64,000 bases of DNA from SEAL01 sp032153715 (GCA_032153715.1 JALDYR010000002.1:282960-346959); one strand, 5' to 3'. Shown: positions 43,316 through 51,634, counted from the first letter of the stretch. Notes: a model not told the origin generated them from the sequence alone. Program-made: numbers and translations.

Positions 43316-43510
43316 TTAAACTCCTAGGGCTCGTTTAACGTTTTTAGCCATTGCACCTGTAACAAATGCAGTGGTGTTGATATTTCGCTTGCGGCTTTTG
43401 CTCTTTTTAGCGAGCATGTGGCCACCGAACGCGCGACGACGAGTTAGTTTACCAGTGCTGGTAAGCTTAATTCGCTTCGCTGTTCCTTTGTGGGTCTTTA
43501 ACTTTGGCAT
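43316..43510 (-). CDS. rpmI: Ribosomal protein bL35
   Basis: 64 residues, MPKLKTHKGTAKRIKLT, typical length. aaggag upstream. Second gene of infC-rpmI-rplT. Confidence 0.97.
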   Translation of the reverse strand: MPKLKTHKGTAKRIKLTSTGKLTRRRAFGGHMLAKKSKSRKRNINTTAFVTGAMAKNVKRALGV

Positions 43511-44016
43511 TATTTACTCCTTACTACTATGCTCAGATTGCGACCAGCCATCTGAGGCTTTTGCTCGAGTACTGCATCGTCTTCGAGAAGATTTACAATT
43601 TTATCGATCATTTCGTATCCTAGTTCTTTATGGGCCATCTCGCGACCACGGTAAAAGATCTGAATTCGCACTTTGTGACCCTCTGCGAGGAAGCCACGAA
43701 TCTTTCGAAGCTTGATCTCAAGATCTCCTGATCCAATTTTAAGTCCGAATCGCATTTGTTTCAGCTCGCTTTGCTTGCTGCTCTTGCGATTTTTCTGTAG
43801 CTCCTTCATCTTTTGATACTGGTATTTACCCCAGTCGACGATTTTTGCTACAGGTGGCTCAGCATTTGGGGAGATCTCAACGAGGTCAACGCCAGCATCC
43901 TCGGCTGCTTTTAGTGCGTCGGCACGAGACATGATCCCTAACTGTTCTCCGTCAGTGCCAATTACACGCAACTCTCGGGCGCGGATTGCTTCGTTGATAC
44001 GAATTGATTTATTGAT
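43510..44016 (-). CDS. infC: Translation initiation factor IF-3, start codon ATC
   Basis: 168 residues. The family's N-terminal block INKSIRINEAIRARELRVIG lies upstream of the first canonical start (TTG, 43971), in frame. Reading back, the codon ATC at 44016 begins INKSIR and has AGGAG ending 6 nt upstream, whereas the ATA two codons earlier is too close to that site and the TTG has no such site. The rest is normal: RFGLKIGSGDLEIKLRKIRGF to RNLSIVVRSK. A non-AUG start such as AUU or AUC is the known device by which IF-3 limits its own synthesis. First gene of the operon. Confidence 0.88.
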   Translation of the reverse strand: MNKSIRINEAIRARELRVIGTDGEQLGIMSRADALKAAEDAGVDLVEISPNAEPPVAKIVDWGKYQYQKMKELQKNRKSSKQSELKQMRFGLKIGSGDLEIKLRKIRGFLAEGHKVRIQIFYRGREMAHKELGYEMIDKIVNLLEDDAVLEQKPQMAGRNLSIVVRSK

Positions 44017-44067
44017 TGCTATCTCCTCTTTGGCTAGTGCAATAAAATTGAGCGATACTCGATGACT

Positions 44068-44096
44068 ATGGTATCAGATATCGGACCTCAGTTCAA
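44068..44096 (-). promoter_or_regulatory. Promoter of infC-rpmI-rplT
   Basis: Minus strand: TTGAAC, 17-nt spacer, TACCAT, about 50 nt upstream of the infC start. Fair match to consensus; end coordinates are approximate. Confidence 0.5.
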
Positions 44097-44132
44097 GTCC
44101 TCGTCAAATTTTATGGTACAATGTGGCCATTT

Positions 44133-45647
44133 TTAGCTAATAACGCCGCGATATTGCAGGGCTTCGCCAATATGAGCGGGAGTAATTCCGGGTTCGCCAT
44201 CAAGATCGGCAATGGTGCGAGCAACTTTAATAACCTTGAAATAGCTACGGGCACTTAAATTAAGTTTATCAGCAGCGGTTGAGAGGAGAGCTTTTGCTGC
44301 CGGCGACAGCTCGAGAAGGCGAGTGACGTCACTGCTGCTCAGTGAGCTGTTGTACTTATCGCTACTTTTGTAGCGTGATGCTTGCGCGCCTGAAGCGTCT
44401 TGAATTGATTTGACCGCTGTTAAGTGTTGTTTGTTATTCATCGTACTTATGCTTAAGAGTGTATCATTGGCGACGCGTGTGACATTGACGATCAGGTCGA
44501 TACGATCGAGTAGTGGTCCGGACAGGCGCTTTTGATATGCAAGGATTTGCGTCGAGCTGCAGCTGCATTCTTTGGAGGTATCACCGTAGTAGCCGCAGGG
44601 GCACGGGTTCATTGTAGCAACGAGCATAAAATCGGCCGGATAGCCGACGCGGCCATTGGCGCGAGAGAGGGCGATCTTTTTATCTTCAAGTGGTTGACGC
44701 AAGGTTTCAAGAGTGGCTCGGGGGTACTCGGGCATTTCATCGAGAAAGAGGACGCCAAGGTGGGCCAAGCTGATTTCGCCAGGCTTAGGTTTATTGCCAC
44801 CTCCGGTAATAGCGATCCGACTTGCCGTGTGGTGCGGTGCTCGGAAGGGGCGCTTTTCGAGAATTTCCCCGTCAATTTCTCCGGCAATACTGTGAAGTTT
44901 TGTTGTGGCAATCTGCTCGGCTGGCGTGAGGGGCGGGAGCAGGTTGACGAGTGTTTTAGCAAGCATGGTTTTACCAGCGCCAGGAGGTCCGTTAAAGAGG
45001 ATGTTATGACGCCCGGCTGTCGCAATGATAAGTGCTCGCTTGGCTTGCTCCTGCCCGTGAATGTCATCAAGGAGGGGTGAGGTGAACTGAACGGCGCGCG
45101 GCGCGGCGGCCGTCTTGAGGGTGGGGGTTAGACTTACCTCTCCCTTGAGATGGAGAAAGAGCTCCTTAAGAGAGGTGACGCCAATGACCTCGATGCCCTC
45201 AATCAGGCAGGCTTGCTCGGCATTGGCGGCCGGAACGTAGACGCGGGGATAATGAGCGTCACGGGCAGCTTCGGCGATATTAATAGAGCCTTTAATCGGC
45301 CGCAGTGTACCATCTAGGGCGAGTTCGCCAGCAAAGACGGCATGATCTACTTCTTGCTGTCGAAGCTGGCCGCTGACAACCAGGATTGATAGCGCAATAG
45401 GGAGGTCAAAGTGGGCACCGTCTTTTGGGAGTTCAGCGGGGGCAAGGTTGACGGTGATTTTCTTGGTAGGGAACTCAAGGAGGGAATTGGTAATAGCGCT
45501 ACGGACGCGCTCTTTAGCTTCGTCGATTGATTTATTGCCCATGCCAACAATTTGGATGCTGGGAAGGCCCTTTTTGGCGTCACTTTCAACTTCGATGATT
45601 GCACCATCAAATCCTACGGGAGCTACAGATGTAATTTTTGCCACCAT
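44133..45647 (-). CDS. comM: YifB/ComM-family AAA ATPase (Mg chelatase-like)
   Basis: 504 residues: N-terminal Lon-like domain (FDGAIIEVESDAKKG to NLAPAELPKDGAHFDLPIA), AAA core with Walker A NGPPGAGKTMLAKTL, Walker B LFLDEMPEY, and a C-terminal helical domain with RSYFKVIKVARTIADLDG. ComM aids branch migration during natural transformation. With a type IV pilus in the same region, DNA uptake is plausible, but no ComEC or DprA gene is in the window. Confidence 0.93.
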   Translation of the reverse strand: MVAKITSVAPVGFDGAIIEVESDAKKGLPSIQIVGMGNKSIDEAKERVRSAITNSLLEFPTKKITVNLAPAELPKDGAHFDLPIALSILVVSGQLRQQEVDHAVFAGELALDGTLRPIKGSINIAEAARDAHYPRVYVPAANAEQACLIEGIEVIGVTSLKELFLHLKGEVSLTPTLKTAAAPRAVQFTSPLLDDIHGQEQAKRALIIATAGRHNILFNGPPGAGKTMLAKTLVNLLPPLTPAEQIATTKLHSIAGEIDGEILEKRPFRAPHHTASRIAITGGGNKPKPGEISLAHLGVLFLDEMPEYPRATLETLRQPLEDKKIALSRANGRVGYPADFMLVATMNPCPCGYYGDTSKECSCSSTQILAYQKRLSGPLLDRIDLIVNVTRVANDTLLSISTMNNKQHLTAVKSIQDASGAQASRYKSSDKYNSSLSSSDVTRLLELSPAAKALLSTAADKLNLSARSYFKVIKVARTIADLDGEPGITPAHIGEALQYRGVIS

Positions 45648-45654
45648 AATTTAA

Positions 45655-45660
45655 TCTATA
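45655..45660 (-). promoter_or_regulatory. -10 box of comM, leaderless spacing
   Basis: TATAGA on the minus strand ends 7 nt before the ATG at 45647. Confidence 0.5.
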
Positions 45661-45714
45661 TTTAAGCATAAGTCTTTTTTGACCGCAAGCTATGCTATAC
45701 TAAAGGTACAGGTT

Positions 45715-46112
45715 GGGGCTGACTATAGCTTTCGACGAGAGGACATTAACAGGTTATTTTGCAAGTCGACTTTACACGATACGTATATTTTTAATTGCAA
45801 ACTTTGTTGCTAAAGCAAAAGATGCAGTGAAGAGTGCTTTCACTCCTAACTTCGCTTTTGCGCCAATCGCAGCCTAATCGCTCGATCATCATTTGCCAGT
45901 AGGTGACATAACGGTAAATGGTGTTATATACATGTCACTTACCAAAGCTTGTGCGCAGTGGTGCAGCTGAGGGACAGTTTTCCACGCGACACTGGAATCA
46001 TTTATGTTTGTTTTCTAGATTCTAGCGTCGTAACAATTCAAGACAAACTATGCTTGTAGACGAATAGCCAGTTACCTTTCGGACCGGGGGGCAGTTCCCC
46101 GCAGCTCCACCA
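45715..46112 (+). ncRNA. ssrA: tmRNA
   Basis: The tRNA-like ends GGGGCTG (45715-45721) and CAGCTCC-ACCA (46102-46112) pair with a G3:U70 wobble, the alanine identity. The T arm is at about 46073-46101. A TATACT box lies at 45696-45701. The tag frame lies at 45797-45877. About 398 nt long. It rescues stalled ribosomes. Confidence 0.95.
45797..45877 (+). other. tmRNA proteolysis-tag reading frame (26 codons)
   Basis: Begins with GCA (Ala resume codon) and ends at TAA. The 26-residue tag starts ANFVAKAKDA and ends FAFAPIAA; most bacterial tags are about 10-15 residues and end in LAA. The hydrophobic end with a final Ala-Ala still suits ClpXP-type recognition. Confidence 0.82.
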
Positions 46113-46123
46113 ATGAAATAATA

Positions 46124-46149
46124 AAAACCGCCCTTCAGAGGGCGGTTTT
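46124..46149 (+). terminator. Terminator of tmRNA
   Basis: 11-bp stem aaaaccgccct / agggcggtttt with loop tcag. Confidence 0.88.
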
Positions 46150-46177
46150 AGTATATAGGGTGTTAACGAGATAAAGA

Positions 46178-46273
46178 AAAACAACCACCTGCGAGTAGTG
46201 GTTGTTTTAAGATGTGGAGTTTTTGAGTTCTTGTTTATTTTTGGCCTCTGTATAATTTTTTTATTCAGAAGCT
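46178..46273 (-). ncRNA. Candidate small RNA of about 95 nt
   Basis: Minus-strand promoter TTGACA, 17-nt spacer, TATTAT (46280-46308) and, about 95 nt downstream, a terminator: aaaacaaccac (46178-46188) / gtggttgtttt (46198-46208) with a T run on the minus strand. The stretch between has no ATG. It begins AGGGGTAGCTTC and is A-rich. The same hairpin could stop rightward transcription from tmRNA. Confidence 0.5.
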
Positions 46274-46279
46274 ACCCCT

Positions 46280-46308
46280 ATAATATGACGACATAGCGCT
46301 TGTGTCAA
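46280..46308 (-). promoter_or_regulatory. Consensus promoter facing left, upstream of the small RNA
   Basis: Minus strand TTGACA (46303-46308), exactly 17 nt, TATTAT (46280-46285). Confidence 0.7.
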
Positions 46309-46493
46309 TAAAAATCGTAATTATATTTTGGTAAAAAATACTACGTGTGGAAAAGCCTATATATGGTGTCTATTCTTGAGATTTGCAGCCCAGATTGTCT
46401 ATTTGCATATCGCGTAGGTTGTGGAAGCGCCCCCTAGGCAGTGTCTGGAAAGAATAGTATAATAATAACAACCTAAATGGGGGATTCGTGTAT
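46309..46493. other. AT-rich stretch without a gene
   Basis: No convincing reading frame. It holds the rightward -10 box TATAAT (46458-46463) for the next gene and a Shine-Dalgarno-like ggggg near 46480. Confidence 0.5.
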
Positions 46494-47270
46494 ATGTATA
46501 ACGGCAAGCAATCGGACTTTGATAGCTCGTCTCACAATGCATCAACAGCGCCACCAAAGTCTTATAATTTACTTCTCAAGCTAAGTCGGGCAATGGGGGC
46601 AGCGGCAACGCGTTCATATGTAGAGGTGAGGCATTTATTAGCAAAAGAGATTGTCGTTTCGCCGTCGGAGCGCTTCTTAGCGGGGATGCCCCGGTTGACT
46701 CTTGTCGAACCTAAGGTGAAGCCAAAGGAGGAGACACATACGCCGAGTCGGATGGAGCGATTGCGACATCCCTTATCGAGTGTTGGTCGCGGTCAGGACG
46801 AGGTGGCCTCGATGAAGGCTCAAGAGGTGAGCCGAGGAAATACCCAAATTGACTCAGTTGCGAATCTAAAGAAAGTCGTAGCTCAGGCGCACGAGGTGCT
46901 TGCGAGCGCTAATACGGTTTTTCCATTGACACTGTTTCCTGACACGGTTTTTGTAGATCGGACGAAGATTACAATCATTCGTAGAAACTTTTTTTGGTCG
47001 TCTGACGTGATGAGTATTCGTATTGAGGATGTTTTGAACGTATCGGCCTCGGTCGGGCCATTATTCGGGTCGCTGACTATTGCAAGCCGTGTCATGAGTA
47101 CGACGGACCATTTCCAAATTAATCATTTTTGGCGAAATGACGCTGCGCATTTAAAGCATATTATTCAGGGTTATGTGATTGCACAACATAATAATATCGA
47201 CACGGCACACCTAACAAAAGATGAATTAATTGATACGTTACGCGAGCTTGGTCATGATTCTGGTGCGTAA
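46494..47270 (+). CDS. Hypothetical protein with a PH-like C-terminal half
   Basis: 258 residues, soluble. ATG at 46494 preferred over a GTG 6 nt upstream because the purine-rich gggggat is then about 10 nt away. Residues 1-135 are polar and low-complexity (Ser/Pro, charged). Residues 140-230 look like a bacterial PH-type beta sheet (LFPDTVFVDRTKITIIRRNF, SIRIEDVLNVSASVGPLFG). Residues 235-258 resemble a short helical SHOCT-like tail (DELIDTLRELGHDS). Not assigned to a family. Confidence 0.6.
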   Translation: MYNGKQSDFDSSSHNASTAPPKSYNLLLKLSRAMGAAATRSYVEVRHLLAKEIVVSPSERFLAGMPRLTLVEPKVKPKEETHTPSRMERLRHPLSSVGRGQDEVASMKAQEVSRGNTQIDSVANLKKVVAQAHEVLASANTVFPLTLFPDTVFVDRTKITIIRRNFFWSSDVMSIRIEDVLNVSASVGPLFGSLTIASRVMSTTDHFQINHFWRNDAAHLKHIIQGYVIAQHNNIDTAHLTKDELIDTLRELGHDSGA

Positions 47271-47308
47271 AATATACTTATTTACAACATTGTAAATAAG
47301 TATATTTA
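47271..47308. terminator. 18-bp perfect inverted repeat after the PH-like gene
   Basis: aaatatacttatttacaa (47271-47288) and its exact complement (47291-47308), loop ca. It starts immediately after the stop codon. Being AT-rich it could terminate in both directions, but there is no clean T run beyond it. Confidence 0.6.
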
Positions 47309-47373
47309 TTATAAATAACAGATACAATCATTATTGTTGTAAATATTATATACAATTTATACATCATGTATTA

Positions 47374-47402
47374 TTGACATAAGCACGATCGCGTGCTAAT
47401 AT
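47374..47402 (+). promoter_or_regulatory. Consensus promoter of the 450-nt RNA, with inverted repeat in the spacer
   Basis: TTGACA (47374-47379), 17 nt, TAATAT (47397-47402). The spacer holds agcacg (47382-47387) / cgtgct (47392-47397), a 6-bp inverted repeat with 4-nt centre that could be a repressor site. Confidence 0.82.
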
Positions 47403-47408
47403 GAACAT

Positions 47409-47860
47409 AAGCTTTTACGAAACACAAAAAGCAAAAAACACATTAACAATTCACCCTGACTAAATCCTTTCGGACGGATAGTCGATAGCGGCACGCAACC
47501 GGTAAAAAATATATGTATGCATCTTGCACTCATCGCACCTTTATTACCCCTTGTTTGTTGGCGCTATCGCTGCTCTGTCAGAAATGACAACGCAGTCAAA
47601 GTCGGCAGGTAAAGTACCGACACATCTAGTTAATCATTGGTATTGCTACAGCTATAGTAGTGTGACTACTAGATGTGTCGTGGAAATTCTCCGCAAATTG
47701 ACATATGCTCCTTCGGGAGCGGTCAGATGCCACGAGCGATAGGTCGTTCAACGGTGCACGCGCCCTTCATTTAATTTTTAGCGGCGGATGTAGCAACCGG
47801 AACATTTTTGGCCTATCTCTCTGGCTCCATGAAACTCGGCCTTGGCCGAGACTTTTCTTT
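47409..47860 (+). ncRNA. Candidate structured ncRNA of about 450 nt
   Basis: Transcribed from the consensus promoter at 47374 and closed by the terminator at 47835. No long reading frame. Perfect stems: gatagcg (47484-47490) / cgctatc (47562-47568); cgacacatctag (47618-47629) / ctagatgtgtcg (47669-47680), 12 bp; tgtca-gaaa-tgaca (47576-47589), a GNRA-type hairpin; gctcc-ttcg-ggagc (47707-47720), a UUCG hairpin extended by tgac/gtca. gtcgg (47601-47605) / ccgac (47617-47621) competes with the 12-bp stem. The 5' 50 nt are A-rich and unpaired. It fits no RNA family I recognise: not tmRNA, RNase P, SRP or 6S. Confidence 0.65.
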
Positions 47861-47862
47861 TT
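47835..47862 (+). terminator. Terminator of the 450-nt RNA
   Basis: ctcggcc (47835-47841) / ggccgag (47844-47850) with a 2-nt centre, then acttttcttttt. Confidence 0.85.
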
Positions 47863-47867
47863 AGTGC

Positions 47868-47873
47868 TATAGT
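47868..47873 (+). promoter_or_regulatory. -10 box of the 128-residue gene, leaderless spacing
   Basis: TATAGT ends 6 nt before the ATG at 47880. Confidence 0.55.
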
Positions 47874-47879
47874 AAGAGT

Positions 47880-48266
47880 ATGTTAAGCAAGGCTCTTGTC
47901 GTGGTGGGTGTTATTTCAGCGGTATTGCTGATAGTGATTTTAAATACAACAACGCCAGATAGTGCTGGCGCAACAGGAGTGCTAGGGGTGTTTATAGTAG
48001 GTTATTTGTTAGTGCTCTCAGCGCTGACTTTTTTGCTTTTTGGTATCTCTAAGGCTGTAACGCGTGTCACGAATACGATAACTGTTCAAAAACCGGTAGA
48101 GTCGTTGAGTTTACGACGAGCTTATTACTATTCAACAGTCATTGCCTTTGCGCCAGTAATTATTGTCAGCATGCAATCTGTTGGTGGGGTTGGCGTGTAT
48201 GAGCTTGGTCTCATTATTTTGCTCGTAGCAATTGGTTGTCTGTATGTCACAAAAAGGACCACATAA
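47880..48266 (+). CDS. Small polytopic membrane protein, hypothetical
   Basis: 128 residues, four predicted membrane helices (about 4-24, 33-56, 80-102, 105-124) joined by a short basic loop (RVTNTITVQKPVESLSLRR). Not recognised. The leaderless promoter supports the start. It may be in one transcript with the next genes, though 48308 has its own -10 box. Confidence 0.7.
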   Translation: MLSKALVVVGVISAVLLIVILNTTTPDSAGATGVLGVFIVGYLLVLSALTFLLFGISKAVTRVTNTITVQKPVESLSLRRAYYYSTVIAFAPVIIVSMQSVGGVGVYELGLIILLVAIGCLYVTKRTT

Positions 48267-48294
48267 ATCACTGCTTGATTTAACGTGTTTATGC

Positions 48295-48300
48295 TATAAT
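48295..48300 (+). promoter_or_regulatory. -10 box of the 139-residue gene, leaderless spacing
   Basis: TATAAT ends 7 nt before the ATG at 48308. Confidence 0.62.
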
Positions 48301-48307
48301 TACAGAT

Positions 48308-48727
48308 ATGAATCCGGAACTTCCTGCGCCACAGTTCAATCCCGAACAAGCTCCTGTCCAGTACGAACAAGGACAGGAGTACGGCCAGGGGCTGCCTAAT
48401 CCGGAGCGCACCGGTGAGCGCTCGCCTGAGTATGAGCAGAATATGCGATCGGTTGATCGTTCACCAATGCCGATACCTCCGCCAGTTGTTCCAGCGCCGG
48501 TCCCCGCGCCAGTGGTGCCAGCGCCATCGGTCGTTCCACCGCAGAGCGACGATAATCCGGTACTCGCCGCTGATGACGATTTGATCGAGAAAGAGTGGGT
48601 CGATAAGGCAAAGAAGATTATTCTTGAGACGAAGAATGACCCGTATCGCCGCGAACAGGAAGTAAGTCGGCTGCAGGCTGATTATTTGCGTAAACGTTAT
48701 GGAAAGGAACTGGGTGTCTCTGACTAA
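48308..48727 (+). CDS. Pro-rich soluble protein preceding the VirD4-like gene
   Basis: 139 residues. N-terminal Pro/Gln/Glu-rich part, a Pro/Val/Ala stretch (about 57-80) and a C-terminal charged helix with IEKEWVDKAKKIILETKND and YRREQEVSRLQADYLRKRYGK. It ends 24 nt before the ATPase gene start. Conserved helix and position suggest it partners the ATPase; no function is known to me. Confidence 0.7.
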   Translation: MNPELPAPQFNPEQAPVQYEQGQEYGQGLPNPERTGERSPEYEQNMRSVDRSPMPIPPPVVPAPVPAPVVPAPSVVPPQSDDNPVLAADDDLIEKEWVDKAKKIILETKNDPYRREQEVSRLQADYLRKRYGKELGVSD

Positions 48728-48751
48728 GGTCATGAGATGGAGGAAGATCTA

Positions 48752-51634
48752 ATGGCGGGAGTGTTTGTTACCTTATTTGTTGCCATTTGTGTCGGCGCTG
48801 CAGCGCTGTTTATTGTCTTTACTCAATATAAGAAAACGCTACGCGAGGCGAAGAACTACGAACGCGGTCTCAAGATGGTGCCGCTGTTTATTCATTTACC
48901 GCCAGCGAGCGAGGATATTGAAAAGGGCGGTCGTGATGAGCGTGACCTCACTGACGAGGTGTTGTCAGAAGCGCAGGTAATGTATAACATTATCGCCAGC
49001 ACGGCAACGAAAGGGTTTAAGAATAAGATCTATGGGCAACGTCACATTTCGTTTGAGATTGTCGCAAAAGGCGGTCTGGTTCATTACTACGCGGTCGTGC
49101 CAATGGTGCTCGTCGAAGTTATTAAACAAGCTATTGCTGCGGCATATCCAGCAGCGCGACTAGAAGAGGTTAGTGAGCATAATATTTTTAGTCAAGCTGG
49201 CAAGATGAGTGGCGTGATTGGTGGTGAATTTACGCTGAAGAAAAGTTTCGTATATCCAATTGCGACCTATCAAGAGACAAAGCGAGATGCGTCGCGTGCA
49301 CTGCTTAACGCTTTGTCGGCGGCAACGCGCGAAGACGGCGTTGCGATCCAGTTTCTAATGCGGCCAGCACGAGAAGGGTGGGTGCGTTCGTCAATTGATG
49401 CTGCGAAAAAGATTAAAGACGATAAGGGTAAAGCTAAAGGGCTGGGTGTTAGTGGTGCGAAGGGTATGGCTGAATTGCTCTGGAAACCACCGGAAGCTGG
49501 CGAAAGTAAGCCTGAAAGCAAGCAGCTGACATCCCTAGAAGAAGATTCAGTCAAGGCGATTGAGGAAAAAACACGCTATCCGGGTTACGAAGTGTTGGTG
49601 CGCGTGGTCGTGTCGTCAAACACCACTGAGCATTCGCAGGGGCTTCTCAAAAACATCGTTGCCGCCTTTTCGTTGTTTGATTCACCTAGTAATAACGGGT
49701 TTAAGTTTACGATTGCTCGCGACGTCGAGGAGCTGGTGACCGCTTTTATCTTTCGCTTTTTTCCGCAAAGTATTAATGCAAACATTCTAAACAGTATTGA
49801 GCTGGCCACACTTTTCCATCTGCCAAACCAAAACAGTATTCCAACATCAAAAGTTCAGCGTCAGATGAGCAAACAAGTGGACGGCCCAACCGATTTGATG
49901 GACGAAGGTTTGCTGCTGGGCGTCAATGAATTCCGCGGGACGAAGAAAGAGATTCGACTGAGCCAAAATGACCGTCGCCGTCATACTTATGTGATTGGTC
50001 AAACAGGAACCGGTAAATCGGTCTTGCAGGAAAATCTTGCCTTGCAGGATATGCTCGATGGTCGTGGTTTTGCCTTTATTGACCCGCACGGCGATTCGGT
50101 TGAGTCGTTGCTTGCTAATGTACCAAAAGAGCGAGTTGAAGACATCATTTACTTTAACCCAAGCGACCTTGATAATCCGATTGGACTCAATCTGTTCGAA
50201 TGGGATACAGAAGATCAAAAAGACTTCTTGGTACAGGAATCGATTTCGATGCTCTATAGTCTGTACGACCCAGGCCATACCGGCATTGTTGGGCCACGCA
50301 TGGAGCATATCTTCCGTAACTGTGCGCTGCTGTTGATGTCAGATCCGGCTGGGGGCACATTTATCGATATTCCAAAGCTGTTGGTTGACGACGAGTTTAT
50401 GAAGTCAAAGTTGAAATATGTCACCGATCGCAACGTGCTTGATTTCTGGACGAAGGAATATCCAGCGTCGCAACGCTCTAATGAATCAGGTGAAGTGACC
50501 AGTTGGGTCGTCAGCAAGTTCGGACCGTTCCTTTCAAATACCATGATGCGCAACATCATGGGGCAGACTAAGAGCGGTTTTAATATGCGCGACATTATGG
50601 ACAATAATAAAATTCTGCTCGTTAACTTGTCAAAGGGTAAGATGGGTGAGCTAAATTCAAAGCTGATTGGTATGATTTTTGTGATGAAGTTCCAGGCCGC
50701 AGCGATGGCTCGTGCGGATATCGCTGAAGCTGACCGTAAGGACTTTTGTTTGTTCGTCGACGAGTTCCAGAACTTTGCTACAGAAAGTTTTGAATCAATC
50801 TTATCCGAGGCGCGAAAGTACCGCTTGAACTTGGTGCTTGGTAATCAGTTTATGACTCAGCTGACGGATAAGATTCGCGAAGCAATTATTGGTAACGTCG
50901 GAACGGTGATTAGTGGCCGTATTGGCGTGACTGATGCTGAGCTGATGGTGAAAAAGTTTGCGCCAGCCTTCGACGCCGAGGATTTAACGAAGCTGCCAAA
51001 CTATCAGTCGATTACATCGGTGATGATCAATAATGTGCCATCGGCGCCGTTTAGTATGTCATTTGTGCCGCCAATGTGTAAAAAGAATCCACAATTATCA
51101 GACGCGATGAAGCGTCTGTCGGCAACAAAATATGGTCAGAGCCGCGCTAATGTTGAGAAAGATATTTTCACTCGCCTAGAGCCCCCAAAGCCAAAAATGC
51201 CCGCACCGCAGGCTAGCACCGCACCAAAGGGCGGGTCTGGGAGTGGCTCTTTCTTGGATGACTGGTTAGCGAAGCGACAGCAAATGAAAACCCCACCGCA
51301 AGGTCAGGTGTCGCGGCCAGTCGCTACTGCGCCAGTTGGTCCGGTGCGTCCAATCGCGCCGCCACCAGTGCCGCCTTCGACGCCGCTAAGTCCTCCAGTG
51401 CCTGCTGCTACGTCAGGACTCCCGTCGCAACAACCTCCGAAAGTAATGGCACCACAGCCATCACCGCAGTCGATTGCTTCAACGGGACCATCAGTCGCTG
51501 TAGCTGTCCCGGCGCCGCAAATTACATCCCAGCCAGCGCCTAGTGTGTCCAGCGTAGCCACTCCTCCTGTCGCGCCAGCAGAGCAACAGGTGCCAGAAGA
51601 AAACCGCACTGAGGTGAGCGTGCGGCTTCGATAG
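48752..51634 (+). CDS. VirD4/TraG-like DNA-binding ATPase with N-terminal membrane helix
   Basis: 960 residues. The ATG at 48752 has ggagga 8 nt upstream and opens the membrane helix MAGVFVTLFVAICVGAAAL; an ATG 15 nt earlier overlaps that site. A domain of about 390 residues follows, then a type IV secretion/HerA-type ATPase: Walker A GQTGTGKSVLQENL, FIDPHGDS, Walker B FCLFVDEFQNFA, sensor LVLGNQF. The last 150 residues are Pro-rich and disordered. The family is widespread in CPR genomes, but no other conjugation genes lie here. DNA or protein transfer across the envelope is inference. Confidence 0.85.
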   Translation: MAGVFVTLFVAICVGAAALFIVFTQYKKTLREAKNYERGLKMVPLFIHLPPASEDIEKGGRDERDLTDEVLSEAQVMYNIIASTATKGFKNKIYGQRHISFEIVAKGGLVHYYAVVPMVLVEVIKQAIAAAYPAARLEEVSEHNIFSQAGKMSGVIGGEFTLKKSFVYPIATYQETKRDASRALLNALSAATREDGVAIQFLMRPAREGWVRSSIDAAKKIKDDKGKAKGLGVSGAKGMAELLWKPPEAGESKPESKQLTSLEEDSVKAIEEKTRYPGYEVLVRVVVSSNTTEHSQGLLKNIVAAFSLFDSPSNNGFKFTIARDVEELVTAFIFRFFPQSINANILNSIELATLFHLPNQNSIPTSKVQRQMSKQVDGPTDLMDEGLLLGVNEFRGTKKEIRLSQNDRRRHTYVIGQTGTGKSVLQENLALQDMLDGRGFAFIDPHGDSVESLLANVPKERVEDIIYFNPSDLDNPIGLNLFEWDTEDQKDFLVQESISMLYSLYDPGHTGIVGPRMEHIFRNCALLLMSDPAGGTFIDIPKLLVDDEFMKSKLKYVTDRNVLDFWTKEYPASQRSNESGEVTSWVVSKFGPFLSNTMMRNIMGQTKSGFNMRDIMDNNKILLVNLSKGKMGELNSKLIGMIFVMKFQAAAMARADIAEADRKDFCLFVDEFQNFATESFESILSEARKYRLNLVLGNQFMTQLTDKIREAIIGNVGTVISGRIGVTDAELMVKKFAPAFDAEDLTKLPNYQSITSVMINNVPSAPFSMSFVPPMCKKNPQLSDAMKRLSATKYGQSRANVEKDIFTRLEPPKPKMPAPQASTAPKGGSGSGSFLDDWLAKRQQMKTPPQGQVSRPVATAPVGPVRPIAPPPVPPSTPLSPPVPAATSGLPSQQPPKVMAPQPSPQSIASTGPSVAVAVPAPQITSQPAPSVSSVATPPVAPAEQQVPEENRTEVSVRLR

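Noticed and set aside
43510..43971. IF-3 starting at TTG 43971
   Set aside because: It would drop the conserved N-terminal block INKSIRINEAIRARE, and no Shine-Dalgarno site lies before the TTG.
44532..45080. Plus-strand frame opposite comM
   Set aside because: Antisense shadow of a well-conserved AAA ATPase.
47524..47742. 72-codon frame inside the 450-nt RNA
   Set aside because: Not protein-like (Cys/Tyr-rich with no pattern), no start signals, and it lies over perfect RNA stems.
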